A stretch of 64,000 nucleotides of DNA from Lytechinus variegatus (GCF_018143015.1 NC_054741.1:62183197-62247196); one strand, 5' to 3'. Shown: positions 12,851-24,278, counted from the stretch's first letter. The notes: generated by a model from the sequence alone, not told the origin. Numbers and translations are program-made.

Positions 12851-13299
12851 TTTATGTAGTGATATCATGTGGATAGACTGTGACATTCAAATGAGCCTCG
12901 AAATTTGAAAATTTTATTACGTAATAATTTAAAGAAAAATGAATTATATAGCAAACAAGTGGGATAAATCATTTAATAGTAATTGTAATGCACAGAAATT
13001 ATAACAAGTGTTAATTTAAGGTAGTAAAATAATTGAATTGACAAAGATTCTACCACTTCAGGTCATCCATAATTGGACTCGTTTTCAGACCCTTATCAAA
13101 ATTTTAATAAATTCTTCCTCTAATATACGCATAGCATTCATAAAATTGTGCGTTTAGGTATCTAAAGAGTTTAACAATCCATGATAATATATTTTTTGAT
13201 GATGTTTGGAATCCTGAAAATCTGTTTGATTATCATCATATTAAAGGCAAAAAGAAGCTGCTGAAAACTGCTTATCTAAAAAAAAAAAAGAGCCAATGG

Positions 13300-13420
13300 A
13301 GTAAATTAGAGAGTCAAAAGGGGGCCTAAGCTTTCGATCCTAGCAGAATCTTCGTCGGAGGCAAAATGACAAACATAAAGTGGAACAACCATGATATAGA
13401 CCACAAACATCCAACAGCAA
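13300..13420 (-). repeat. Penelope-like retroelement scrap with hammerhead-like core
   Basis: On the minus strand, 13332-13358 reads CCGACGAA, then a GATTC/GGATC stem with a five-base loop, then GAAA. This order resembles the hammerhead ribozyme core (CUGANGA, stem II, GAAA) known from terminal repeats of Penelope-like elements. The second core position is C instead of U, and stem III is not evident, so the motif is at best degenerate. Confidence 0.35.
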
Positions 13421-13835
13421 CACTAGAAACCATCATGTTAGGAAGAAAGCCTTATGGTTTACTTACGTAAACTATTCAAATTTTATATCTTGGGATAAAT
13501 ATCTCAATGTCCACTTACATGTGATTTTTTTTATCATGATATGAATTAGTGTTAATTTCATTTCCTCAGAAATTTAATGCCCATGTCTGCATGTTTAAGT
13601 ACTTTTTAAGCATATTTTGCCTCTATTTTTTGCAACTTTTGGAAAATTTGCTATTTTGTGACTAAGGCTACGTCTGGTATGTACTTTCCACCAATAGTAT
13701 CAATATGATATTAATGGATTCTAGTTAATCCTTTTGGGTAATTTTGGAACTAATTCTGTGTTTGGTAGATAAATAGGACTAACTTGTCCAGGTGTTGAGA
13801 AACGGGCCCCTGCTGATGAGTAGGCCTAGAGTTTT

Positions 13836-15790
13836 TATGCCCCTGCAGATGAAGCCCGGAGGGGGCATTAAGTGTTGCCCCTGTCAGCCCCCCCCCCCCT
13901 TGGTTTCCGCGCAATAACTTGAAAAACATTCAATGGATTTTAAAAAATTTGGTGTGTAGGTAGATGTCACCAAAATACAGGCTAAGTTCACAGCTCATTA
14001 TGCAAGTTGGTTCAAAATTTATTTTTTTGATTATATTTATATGCGTATTGATTTCTGCATGATATTAAGTTCAATCATATTGAATAGATTTCTGATCGCG
14101 TTAACTGGGGCCCGGGTTGGCACGTTTTAACCAGTGTGTTTTAAAACACATTTTTTTTACTTGTGTGTTATAAATAAATCCTCTTTCTCTTCCCCCTTTA
14201 CTCTTTCTTGATTGCTTTGTCATGTTCCTCTTCTCCCTGTTCAATCTTGCACAGCAATCAATATTAAGAATATCATTTTAACAAACAAATCTATGTGATT
14301 AGCTCACTTTTATCTACAATAAATTCGTAAACATGGCAGGGCCACACAACATTCAAGACTATTTTTGGAATGCATGCATGGTTACGCAGTTATGATATAC
14401 ACAAGTGCATATTATCAGATTCCGAATTGCTTAAAAACTTGATTTCATGTACAACTCAATGTGAGTCATTGCCAAAATTTGTATCTGTATCATTATTTTC
14501 AGAAATTGCTGAAAATTTCTATTAGTAATAAATTTGAAAATCTGTACATAAGAAAAATGAAAAAGTAAAAAAAAAAAACATTACCAGTAACCTACATAGA
14601 CTGGGCTATTTCATTTCCTAAGAAGACTGGGGGGGGGGGGCTTTATGATCTGGGCAGTCAATCATGGGATCACAGCGATGATTGGCAAACGCATTACCCA
14701 TGGTATATTCTAAAAAACTATAATCAAATTTTGCCTAAATCTCATTGCTAATTTATGCGTAAAATCAAAAGTTTGCTCTAATTAACTAAATAATGCCCCT
14801 GAAATGATCACTTTTGGTTCACAGACTCAATATATTTCAACATCACACTTATTTTCTTATGTGTTTATTGTTGTTTCAATGGAAATAGTCGGGGACCATA
14901 TTTGACCGTAAAAAAGTTGAAATTAATTGATTTTAATCAGTAAAAGGAAATATAATGGCACATTTATGAATTATGGCTAAAAACACTATTTCCATAGATT
15001 TGTACGCAAATTCACATTTTCCAGCAACTTTTGGTCTGCATGCACTTCCAAAATGTTGTGTAATTTCGAAAACACATACCAGGGGGTCGCAATTTTGGTC
15101 TCAAAAGTTGCGCGAGACTCGAAAAAGTGAGTGAGTGATGCTGTAAGTCTGTGAGTGATGCGGTAAAAAAAATTGCGCAGTGGATTTATTGCAAAATATG
15201 ACAAGGGGGTAAATCAGCCCCCAGTCTCATAAGGGTTAAAAACATTATATAGGCCTACTGATTGTTTTTAATATACATTTGATCAGAATTCCTGAATTAA
15301 AAAAATAAGTAGTTCAAGGGCTATATTTATAGGTTTGAATTGAATTTGTATTTTATGCCCTAAAATTGGTATAATTGATTCAAATGAAATAAAGCATATT
15401 GATTTACCCGAAATGAAATTAAGCTTTGAAACCCAATGTATATCAATTTTTCCATTGTGCAAATTCTCCTCGCCCCCCCCCTCGATTGACAAGACTCAGG
15501 ATACCTAGGGACAACACGTATATAATCATGTATTAGGAATGAAATGTCATACTTATAAAGTGTTTTTTTTTGTAGGCATTCAATTTCCATGATTTAGTAA
15601 TTTGGGGGGAAATATCAACTTTTCTGTTCAAAATTCATAAACAAAATTGTGGTAATCTCTTATTAAAACATCAAGAACTGAAATCTTATTTTATTTAGTG
15701 TATAGTTTAATTGATTTACAGAAAATTGCATCATAAAACAATAAAAAAACATTTTGTACTACAATTCTGCGGGGGCATCTGTTTCCTTTG
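13836..15790. repeat. Insertion block absent from the 24-27 kb arm
   Basis: The inverted arm at 27.4 kb runs directly from the AGCAGCGGCCCGTT end into the THAP region. Here about 1.95 kb intervenes. It starts with a GGGGGCATTAAG-type repeat and a poly-C tract (13858-14060) and includes a TTAACCCTA-type repeat at 14589-15239. The remainder is AT-rich with no gene. Confidence 0.5.
14589..15239. mobile_element. TTAACCCTA-type repeat, copy 2 (inverted)
   Basis: Inverted relative to the 9071 copy. It begins near AACCTACATAGACTGGGC, carries a poly-G run at 14630-14640, and ends CCCAGTCTCATAAGGGTTAA. The shared inner words GGCTAAAAACACTATTTCC and GGTCTCAAAAGTTGCG support the match. Confidence 0.65.
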
Positions 15791-15854
15791 GACACGTCAA
15801 ACTTTCTTAATTATGTGTAATTGATTCTATGACATGTGTTTACATTTGCTGCAG

Positions 15855-16068
15855 ATTCCCATTCAGCCATTGGACTGAACCGGTACCAAGACCGGAACTG
15901 TAACACAGTAAGGATGGTCAATATGAAGCGAGCTTCATTGAATTCCTCCAAGAGCTCTGTACTCTGTTCTGATCATTTTGAAGATGCTTGCTTTGACCTG
16001 GGCAGACGATACGTCTTAAACAGGATGCTGTCCCAACCATATTTGATTTCCCGCCTCGTCTTCAGAAG
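15855..16068 (+). pseudogene. THAP-domain exon, frame-broken plus-strand copy
   Basis: Starts after acceptor TTTGCTGCAG and stops at donor AAG|GTACAG. It encodes the second half of a THAP zinc-finger DNA-binding domain: SSVLCSDHFEDACFD holds the C-x2-H pair, and the far end restores QDAVPTIFDFPP (the AVPTIF box) in another frame. Compared with the minus-strand copy at 27188-27393, bases are missing immediately after TTTGAC (a net 4-base loss), so the frame is broken between the two motifs. It is also slightly longer near GGTACCAAGACCGG. THAP domains occur in transcription regulators and P-type transposases; no transposase is seen here. Confidence 0.7.
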
Positions 16069-16599
16069 GTACAGTGGATCTATATCATACATGCGTTCTA
16101 AAGAAATATATATTCTGTTTTATCTACCTTTGTTTTGATAGAACATTGCTTTAATTATTCAATTTTCAGTAGCAAAATAGAGATGAAAATTATCCTAATC
16201 AGGAGGATAACCATGGACCGGGGCCTATACTGTGTATTTACAGTAAACTACTAAATAAATATATTTTTTAAAATTTGGTTTAACTCATAATCCTGGGCTA
16301 CTTTGAGATTGCATAGCCCAGGGAGGGGGAGGTGGGCTTTTTTGGTCCCCCTCTTCAGATCTTGCCTCTGATCAAAACGAAAACCAATGCACACATCAAC
16401 ATCAATGTAATCTGCAAGCATGGAACTAAAGGTTACAGAATTCATTAAAATTTATTGTTAATAAATTATTTATTGTTAATAAATTAGTAATGCTAATTTA
16501 TGCGTAATAGAGAATTCTTTGTTTTAAAGGTTAATCTCTAAAGAATTCCCGAAATTCTATGATTTCTAACAAAGTTGCTCAAAAATAAATGGTAAATGA

Positions 16600-17029
16600 C
16601 ATTTCTAATCTTATGTATTTTATTGTTTCTATAATTCCATATGTATTTCTTTGTTTTGGGGCCTTATGTATTTTATAGTTTTTTTAATGGGATCTGTTCA
16701 TGGCACTATTCTGATTATAAAAAGCAAAGATTTGATTATTTTCAACCAATAAGTGCAAGAATAATGATAAATTTGTCAATTATGACTGAAAATAGAATTT
16801 CCATTGGATTAAATGTGTATACAAAATAATATTTTTGAGCAATTTTTGGTCCGACATAAACTCATAAAATGTTGGGTAACTGAATATCCGGGTATCTCAA
16901 AAGCTCTGCAGAATTGACCAAAAAGTAATCATGGTACCTCATTTCTCATTGTGGACTTATCATGAAAAATGTGGATGGGGAGGGGAGTTTATTAAGCCCC
17001 CCCCCCCCCCCGGGGCTAGATAGGGTTTA
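16600..17029. mobile_element. TTAACCCTA-type repeat, copy 4 (diverged)
   Basis: Shows TTTTTGGTCCGACATAAACTC, TTGTGGACTTATCATGAAAA and a poly-C tract (about 16997-17011) before GCTAGATAGGGTT. It matches inverted sequence at 24623-25480 in the other THAP arm, so it belongs to the large inverted duplication. Confidence 0.55.
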
Positions 17030-17226
17030 TATATCATGTATATTTTTAAAAAAATTATCTTGTTGCAAGTCACTGCAAAAGGTTTGATTTCTAAACGAAT
17101 ATTGTTCTTCATGGATAATCGAATATTTGATTGAAAAATTATCTTTGAATAGTTATCTTTTCATTCTTGTATCTGTTTTTGTTCAATATTGTTTTTCTTA
17201 TTTTTTTATTAATTCGTCTCCTACAG

Positions 17227-17372
17227 AATTCACCCAAACCAAGGTATTTCCCAAAAGACTTTTCGATTCAGCAAACAACCTCCCAGATACTGCAAAGACA
17301 CCAGTGCCAAAGTCTTCAGCACCTTAATTTCTCGAAGACCACTCCTACTGAATACCAGAAAGTCCAAGAGGG
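17227..17372 (+). pseudogene. Second exon of the plus-strand THAP-gene copy, frame-broken
   Basis: Homologous to the minus-strand exon at 24279-24419, with the same acceptor (CTACAG|AAT) and donor (GGG|GTAAAG). It is 146 nt against 141, not a multiple of three difference, so the shared frame (NLPDTAKTPVPKSSAP) is reached only after a shift and then ends at a TAA following SSAP. The exon is non-functional as read. Confidence 0.6.
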
Positions 17373-18059
17373 GTAAAGTGGAAGTCAACAACAATAATGG
17401 ACTGTATTAAAACTTGGAGAAGAGGCTGAAAACCACACAGAAGTCCTACCTTATACATTACTTGCTTTTAAGTTTGGACAAACATTGATTTGCACAACTT
17501 TACAACAAAAAATTTACGCTGTGTGGATTCTGATTATTTAAAATAGCTCAATGAAAACGTTTATCACTGGGCATGTAACAAAAATGAATTCATTGAATTT
17601 GAAGATGTCTTACAGTATATTCATTCTGATTTGAATGTCAGAAGAGAAAAAAGTTTGTGAAAAGTAGGAATGACGGCAAGCTGACAGAAGAATAGAATAC
17701 ATGTAGGATAGAACAAGGCCACAGTTATAAATGAGCTGTTGGATAGAGACAAAAAGATGAATTAAGAATGGGGGTGATAGAGAAATAGAGACAGGAATTG
17801 GGGAGCCTGTGATGAATGCCTGAGAAAGTAAAAATTACCATATTTTATTTTTTTAAGGATTTGAACAGTCAGGAAGAATGTGGTCTTTTTTCTGTTGTTA
17901 TTTCTCAAAATACTGGTATGTTTTGTGTACAGAAAGGGGTATAATCCTTTGCAATAATCACTCTCACAGAAAATATTAACTAATCAAAAGAAAAGTCAAA
18001 TATTTCACTGATTTACAATTGTTCGGTCACTCTCATATCTAAAGTTACCCCCCCCCCCC

Positions 18060-18365
18060 ATCATTTCAAGGTATTGGAGAGAGAGGTTGGGCAGGACATG
18101 GCTGTCAGCAGAAAAAAAATGCAGGGTGGGGCAAAACAATTTTGGGATATGTGCGAGGGAGCGAATGCGACAGAGCAGAATTTTGTGGGGGGGGGGATAT
18201 ATGCGAGAGAGCAAAATGACAGAAGGAAAATGCAGGGGCCAAGAGATTTGAGGAATATGTAAGAGGGAGCGAAGTGACCAAGCAGAAGAAATGTAGAGGA
18301 CAACAAATTGTTGGGTATGTGAGGGAGCAAAGCAACCAATTAAAAAAGGAGGTTAGTCAAAACGT
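18060..18365. repeat. Degenerate tandem repeat, about 60 bp
   Basis: About five diverged units with the order GGATATGTG(C)GAGGGAGCGAA, then GACAGAGCAGAA, then an (A)TGCAGGGG-like stretch. A poly-C tract precedes the array at 18050-18059. The apparent frames through it are not genes. Confidence 0.6.
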
Positions 18366-19120
18366 TCTTGAATATGAGTAAGGAAGCAACTTGTTCACTT
18401 CCGAGCAGTAGGACTCGTTTTAAAATAGCTTAGGAAATATGTGTTTCCTAAGCATGGTAAACACATATTGTAGGCCTATAGTACAATTTAGGTGCTCTAA
18501 GAGTTAAATTCTGAATGAGCTGCATTTGCTGGTAAATCATGCGCAGAGGATCTTTGTCTTTTATCCATTTCTACACTTTTCTTTAGATTTCAGTTTTAAG
18601 GCGGGAAGGATCCCACCCTCCTGTGGATGCTAATATTTTGACTGACCCTGGGTAAATAGAATAATTACAAAAACAAAAATGATGTTTTAATATGAGATTT
18701 TTTAATGCCCCTTGAAAGTCCACCATCTTTCTCACTCTCTCCATCTTTGTTTTTATTCATTTTAACTTTCCAATTCTTTCTCTCTTGATATCTATAAAGT
18801 TCAGGTTCACCCTTTTAACTTGCACTATTCCAAGCCCCCAACCAATTGGCATCCACAGGAATGGGGGAGTGGGGCTTCCCCCTAGAAAATAAAGTCAAAC
18901 AAAAGAAAAATGTGGAAAATAGAAATGGATAAAGACAAATAATCCTCTACGCATGTCTTACCTACCAATAGTTCATTCACAATTTAATACCTAAATTCTA
19001 CTGAGTTTACCATACTTAGAAAATGCATATTTCCTATGCCATTTTTAAACAAGTCCCTATCGCTGGGAGTGAACGTGTTGCTCACCAGCACGAATTCGAA
19101 AATATTTTGATTGACCTGGG
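18345..19120. repeat. Long foldback with about 290-bp arms
   Basis: 18370-18645 reappears reverse-complemented at about 18835-19110. Shared words include GCATAGGAAATATG/GCTTAGGAAATATG, CATGCG(C/T)AGAGGAT, TTTATCCATTTCTA and CCTGTGGATGC. The spacer of about 190 bp is AT-rich. Consistent with a foldback or MITE-like insertion. Confidence 0.7.
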
Positions 19121-19127
19121 GCCCGTT

Positions 19128-19365
19128 TCATAAAACATTTGCCGCAGCGGCAACTCCCATTTTCTGCGGCAAATCTCATTTTCTGCGGCAAATCTCAAAA
19201 CAGCGGCAAATGACAATTTCTGCGGCAATATTTGATGCAGCTATTTGAGCTGCGTCAAATATTTGCCGCAGATACTTTCAGGGGCAAATGACAATTTCTG
19301 CGACAATATTTGATCTATTTGAGTTGCGTCAAATATTGCAGCAGAAACGGCTTTTTCATCAAAAT
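19128..19365. repeat. Short-phrase inverted array (TTTCTGCGGCAAAT words)
   Basis: Begins GGGCCCGTTTCATAAAAC, then repeats TTTCTGCGGCAAAT-like words on the plus strand, with inverted versions (ATTTGCCGCAG) interleaved and a palindromic middle AGCTATTTGAGCTGCGTC. It ends near GCAGCAGAAACGGC. Confidence 0.6.
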
Positions 19366-19744
19366 ATCAACAATTTGGAGGGCCTAACAACCATATTGCT
19401 AAAGTTTTTGATGATATTGAATTGATAAATTGCTTTTTGTCATTCTAAATAGAAAATACAGGTATTTTCACTCATTGACAAATAAAAGTAGATATTTATT
19501 GAATCACTAAATTTATTGAATTGAATTTACTGAATTTATTAAAGTCAAATTTATTTCATTAAATAGATACATAGGAACATCCATTGTGTTCCTGCAAATT
19601 TACACTTTAAAAAAGTATTTCTTTATCCTGTAAAAGAATGAATAATTGTCTCAGTTTGTCAAAGATGTTGCGTCATTGGCTTTTGAGTTTCAATTAGATT
19701 CATTTCATTATTCATAAGTGTTTTTTTTGCTGCTGTTGGTTTTT

Positions 19745-19968
19745 TTCTGATGTGTTTGTTGAAACTCCAGCTGAAGCTGTGGTTGCTGTTAACGTTCCCG
19801 GAGTGTTTGTTGGACACCTTGATGTTGTTGAGGTTGCCAGTGTGGTTTTTGCATCTCCTGCAGAAATTGTTGATGCTGCTGTAGTTGTTGCTGTTGGTCA
19901 ATGTAGTGTTACATCTCCTGTGTGTTTGCTGCTGTTTTTGCTCCTACTGTGCATGTGATTGAAGTACC
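19745..19968 (-). pseudogene. Glutamine-rich exon relic
   Basis: Minus-strand reading from an acceptor-like TACTATTTCAG (just above 19968) passes through a Gln-rich frame, QQQQLQQHQQFLQEMQK and QPQQHQGVQQTLRER, with in-frame stops before and after. It may be a decayed coding exon of the THAP-type gene, whose family often has Gln-rich or coiled-coil tails, or simply CAG/CAA-rich DNA. No clear donor is seen. Confidence 0.3.
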
Positions 19969-20652
19969 TGAAATAGTAATTAATTTATAATGCATATGAG
20001 CAAGATACTAAACTTATTCCTAATTTCAATTTCATTGTTAACCCTTAATAGAGTGGGGGGGGGGGGGGGTGGAGGCACCTCTTGGTACTTTGCAAGATTT
20101 ATCCAAATGGACAAGATCCTCAGGCACTCCCGGGATGACCTACCAGAATAGCCTCACAGTAAGGTGTATTAACAGGATTTTGTACTCATAACATTCAGTT
20201 GATTTTGCATGAACTCAATTCATCAAATGAATGTAAAGGGTCTACCAGTAAAAAAAATTCTGTGAGCTTTTTCGGGTAATCTTTCTGAGTCCTTTTACTC
20301 CTTTAATGAAATATTAATAATAAAATACATGATGAAGTGAGTTTGACAGTTATTTGACATGTTGCATCTTATGTGCTAGTGGTGGGGTCAATCATTATAG
20401 AAATGCAGAATATACATGTACATGTACCAATTTGGCAAGAGAAAGCAAGTCACATTATCGACCAATGATTGATATTGGTTTGTTACTTTTGCAGCTGAAA
20501 AAAAAATCATCAACACCTCAAACTAAGAGTTTAATTCTAAAATTTGGATTCCTGACAAAGAGCAAATCAAGAAGACAAAAATCATTCAAATTGTTATTAT
20601 GACTTACTTTCTATGCCAAAATGAATCAGAATTATAAATAAGTTTAACTTAC

Positions 20653-20768
20653 GTTTAAATCACATTTCTAGGCTCTTTATCTGGCTCTTCAAACCCTTCA
20701 GTTGTTGATTCTGGCATGACTTTCTGATACTATTTTGTGTCCTTCTGGAACTGTGGACAAAACCTCAC
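20653..20768 (-). pseudogene. Candidate terminal exon with one in-frame TAG
   Basis: Bounded by a good acceptor (TTATTCCTTCAG above 20768) and a good donor sequence (AAC|GTAAGT below 20653). One frame reads VRFCPQFQKDTK, a TAG, then YQKVMPESTTEGFEEPDKEP before a terminal TAA: coding-like composition broken by a single stop. It could be a pseudogene exon of the minus-strand THAP gene; the phase does not fit exon 3 directly. Confidence 0.3.
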
Positions 20769-21525
20769 CTGAAGGAATAAATTAAAATTTTCAAAAAATG
20801 TTTGGCACTATAATTTTTTTTCTCACATGAATACATTACATGTATATCAAAAGAAAAGAAAAGGAAACTTCATTTGACTATTAGGTTTTTGTCAGGGGGG
20901 GGGGGGGGTAAAGGGGTCAAGATGGGTCAATATGATGAACAAAAATGCAATAGTAAGTAATACATAAGGATCAATCTCTGGTTGAAAAACGTCACTTCAT
21001 GCAATTATTCCTCATAATTCATCTTGCACACACATATACACATAGTGAGGATGGGTGAGAGAGAGCGAGCATCGTCATCGTACATGCAAAAAGTATTAAA
21101 TCCATCACTGATGTATAGATGGGGGCCATGCCCCCCAGTCAGACTGCAGGTCCCAAGAGAGTGGCTTCTTTCATCCAAATGATATTCATGACTTGAGATG
21201 TTTTGTATATTTAATGAGCTTGACGCGGACCATAACACCTTTTCATTCGGTCATTGCTGCTCTAACTGTGCATCGAATTTCATGAATTTGGTACCATTGT
21301 AAAGAAGAAGAATCATTCTTTCATGTCATATGTTTGGATTTATTCAAAGATTTTGTAATATAGGTTCAAAGTTTGATCTAAAATATGCTATAAAATAAAT
21401 ATTTTCACCTGACAAAAGTTGCTATTTTCACACTTTATTTGTGTTTGAGCCCAAATGATTTTTATATCATGATAAAGCTGAATATGTATGCTTTGAAACG
21501 ATATAGGTTTCAAAATAAGAATTGG

Positions 21526-21822
21526 TTTAATCGGGTCAAGATCACACTTTTCATTTGCCAAGTACATAAAGCAGTTTGAAAACAAGAATACTGCATTCTG
21601 ATTGGTCAAATGGACCACCCAGTGGCAAATTCCAACGGTTCCAGTGCCATGGTTCGTAGGAAGGTCACACTTCCCATGTGGTAATCTCCTCAAATACCCT
21701 GTGCCTGTTGTTCTGTGAACCTTATCCAGCCAATCAGAACTCTGGATTTCATGCAAGTACAAAATTACAGAAATCTCGTATTGTACCTTAGTGGGAAAAG
21801 TGTGATCTTGACCCGATTAAAA
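21526..21822. mobile_element. 297-bp foldback MITE (TTTAATCGGGTCAAGATC ends)
   Basis: The left end TTTAATCGGGTCAAGATCAC is matched by GTGATCTTGACCCGATTAAA at the right, giving arms of about 27 bp. Inner segments also pair (CTGATTGGTC... and ...CCAATCAGA). No coding content. Confidence 0.75.
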
Positions 21823-22860
21823 GGTGCCGCATATCAAGAGTGGCATTGTGAGAAAGAAAAGAAGTTCAGCTTTATGGTGATATGGATATCATTGAGGCTC
21901 AAAATAAAAAGTTTGCACAATGTGCAAAAGAAAATGGAAGAAGAAAATTAAGTTTTGAGGCACACTTTCAGGCCAGAAATTTACTTATTTAACAAAATAT
22001 TGTATACAAAATAAATGACCAATATGAAAGAGTAACTTTTACTCTATCTGATAGTGCAATAATATTTAATTTAACTTGAGGTTAAAAAGTAATGCCAGTA
22101 GTTGCAGTAAACACTGATTTCATGAGAAAGTCTGGCTTAATTGTCAGTATATCATCGAGGATCTAGATTTGGTAAAGTTACATAAACTGAACTTTGTGAA
22201 ATCTTGAAATCTACGCTGAAAAATGTTCACACTGAAGATCACCAACACAGATAGGCACACGTGGGACAGTGTATTATTATTGCTGGAATATGAGCTTATT
22301 TTGCTTATTTCTCAGCAATTACACAATTTCTTCCAGAATCCTTTGGCACATATTTTTTATTCATACAAACAGACACTTGGGTGGTCATTATATTAGATTC
22401 TGTAAAAAGTCATTTTGAGATCGTTACCAATACTGGAATTTCTCTTTAAAACAGGTAAATTCTTAGACTCGAGAAAGAAAATCTCACGAATCACAAGATT
22501 TTGCAAGGATTCAGCCACGAGATGATTTGGATGTATCTGGACTTTTTGCTCATTAGCATAGGGACCTGCGGTCTGACTGCCCCCCCCCCCAATGTTTAAC
22601 GACCAAGAAAGAAAAGGAGAAAAAGAAAGAAAGCGAACGAGAAAGGGTGAAATAGAGAGTATTTACTGGATATTATTACGTCAAAATCTTTCCAAATTTT
22701 GATTTCTGTATTAAAAAGTTCTAAAATTTTGCACACTCCCTTCGCTCTCTTTGGAGAACTTTTGTTCCATTCGCCATATTTAGCCCTCTCAAAATATTTG
22801 GCTCATTACGCCACTGAATTCAATTGTAAGAATTTTATGTTTGCTTAATGTAGACTTAAT

Positions 22861-23533
22861 CTAACCCTAATAAGACTGCCAGGGTATTTTGGAGGCAGGA
22901 AAGATGGGCGGAAGGGGAGTGGGGGCCCTCAAGATTGACCGTTAATTGCGCAATTGTGAAGAAATGCAAAATGCCTGCCACAGATGAAAAAATTGTATAT
23001 TTGATCATTCTAAAATTATTTAGAATTATATATTTTACTAAATCATGCATGAAATTAGAATTTGGCTGGAAATCTATAAACACAGCCCTTGAAGTTTTTG
23101 TTCAGACACATAAAAATTAATTGATATCAAATACCTTTCATATGTATTTTTTTCCTTTCTTAAGTATTTCTTTGTTTTTTTTACTTTTTTTATATTGTTG
23201 ACAAAATTTTCTGATCATAAGCACAATGAAATTAATTGATTTTAATCAGTAAAAATAAACATTAACCGGTATGATACAATTATGAATTCTGGCTAGAAAC
23301 AGATTTTGCATTGGATTTGTCCATGAAATCACATTTTAGTGCAATTCTGACATGTGTAATTACACAATGCACAATGTTGCATAATTGCAGAACCGGGTAC
23401 CCAGGTGTCACAAATTTTGTCTGAAAACTCATAAACTTTTTTTAAAAAAGGCTTTATAATGACGCGGCACAATCTTTCACGTTGTGGATTTATCGTGAAA
23501 ATTTTTGGGCTCCCACCGCCTTTTTAGGGTTAA
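22861..23533. mobile_element. TTAACCCTA-type repeat, copy 3 (inverted)
   Basis: Begins CTAACCCTAATAAGACTG and ends CCTTTTTAGGGTTAA. The inner match includes TTAATTGATTTTAATCAGTA, shared with the 14589 copy. The 22560-22860 stretch before it holds a poly-C tract and repeat-like sequence ending TTACGCCACTGAA. Confidence 0.65.
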
Positions 23534-23624
23534 ATCAGATAGCACATCATGATGGGTTTTACTGATATTCATTCTGCAACCCATATTTCAAAGACTATCC
23601 ATCATATCTGACATTGATTTTTAC

Positions 23625-23959
23625 CTGTGGCAGTATGTTAGTCTCTGCATTTCTACAACTGTGGCCAAATATTCTACTACTAGTTCATTAGATGGGCCCA
23701 TGGCATTTTTCTTATTGTAGGAGACTGGCAAGCCCTGGCTTTGAAGTTCCTGGTATATCCTTCTCCAGCTGCAATATCTGGTCAGTTGAGGACTTGGGGG
23801 CTTTGTGTCAGGAGTGGTCTTGGTAATGGCGGTGGCAATGGTGATGGCAGTGACAGAAGCAGACTTGGTGGTGGTGACTGCAATTGCAGCATTGTTGATG
23901 GTGGTATATGCCTCATCACGACCAACATTAGCTCCTGCTGCCATGCTGCTGGTCTCCAT
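23625..23959 (-). CDS. THAP-gene fragment, third exon (minus strand)
   Basis: An open 335-nt exon from acceptor AAACATAATAG (above 23959) to donor CACAG|GTAAAAAT (below 23625). It starts in phase 0, in agreement with the end of the 24279-24419 exon. The frame begins METSSMAAGANVGRDE, runs through a Thr/Ala/Ile-rich low-complexity stretch, and ends with a varied segment, YCSWRRIYQELQSQGL...VVEYLATVVEMQRL, that looks genuinely coding. I do not recognise the family of this part. No matching exon is visible in the plus-strand copy. It could be the body of a THAP-domain regulator or a piece of a domesticated element. Confidence 0.4.
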
Positions 23960-24278
23960 CTATTATGTTTTAAATAGAATAAAACATTAAAACAATTGAT
24001 TATTAACACATCAACTTCAGAACACTAGCATATTGATAATAAAACTTGTAGATTAGCAGTCAAAGCATAAAATGAACTTCCACAGAAGACTACATGTACC
24101 TTCTAATAGAATTTCAGACCACCTTGAGGATGTTATGCTCAAAGCAAGGTTTTTATTTGACAACATTGGTCAGAGGGACATGGATTTAAATGTCAGAATA
24201 CAACTGGTATCATTGGTTGATCAATCATACTGTACAATACCCCATTTAGATATATGTTGCTGTTATCTTCCACTTTAC

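Larger units (their letters stand above)
12089..13810. mobile_element. 1.7-kb element with GGGGCCCGTTTCTCAACACC ends
   Basis: Perfect 20-bp inverted ends: GGGGCCCGTTTCTCAACACC at 12089-12108 and its reverse complement at 13791-13810. It encloses a TTAA-flanked MITE (12258-12850) and a Penelope-like scrap near 13300. No transposase frame survives. The right-hand end has a diverged, inverted counterpart near 27466-27640. Confidence 0.65.

Noticed and set aside
19752-19958. Val-rich plus-strand frame of 68 codons
   Set aside because: It is the antisense of the CAG/CAA-rich minus-strand sequence and has no recognisable signals.
23741-24009. Gly/Asp-rich and Pro/Leu-rich alternative frames over 23.7-24.0 kb
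   Set aside because: They overlap the minus-strand exon whose frame is longer, phase-consistent with its neighbours and bounded by splice sites.
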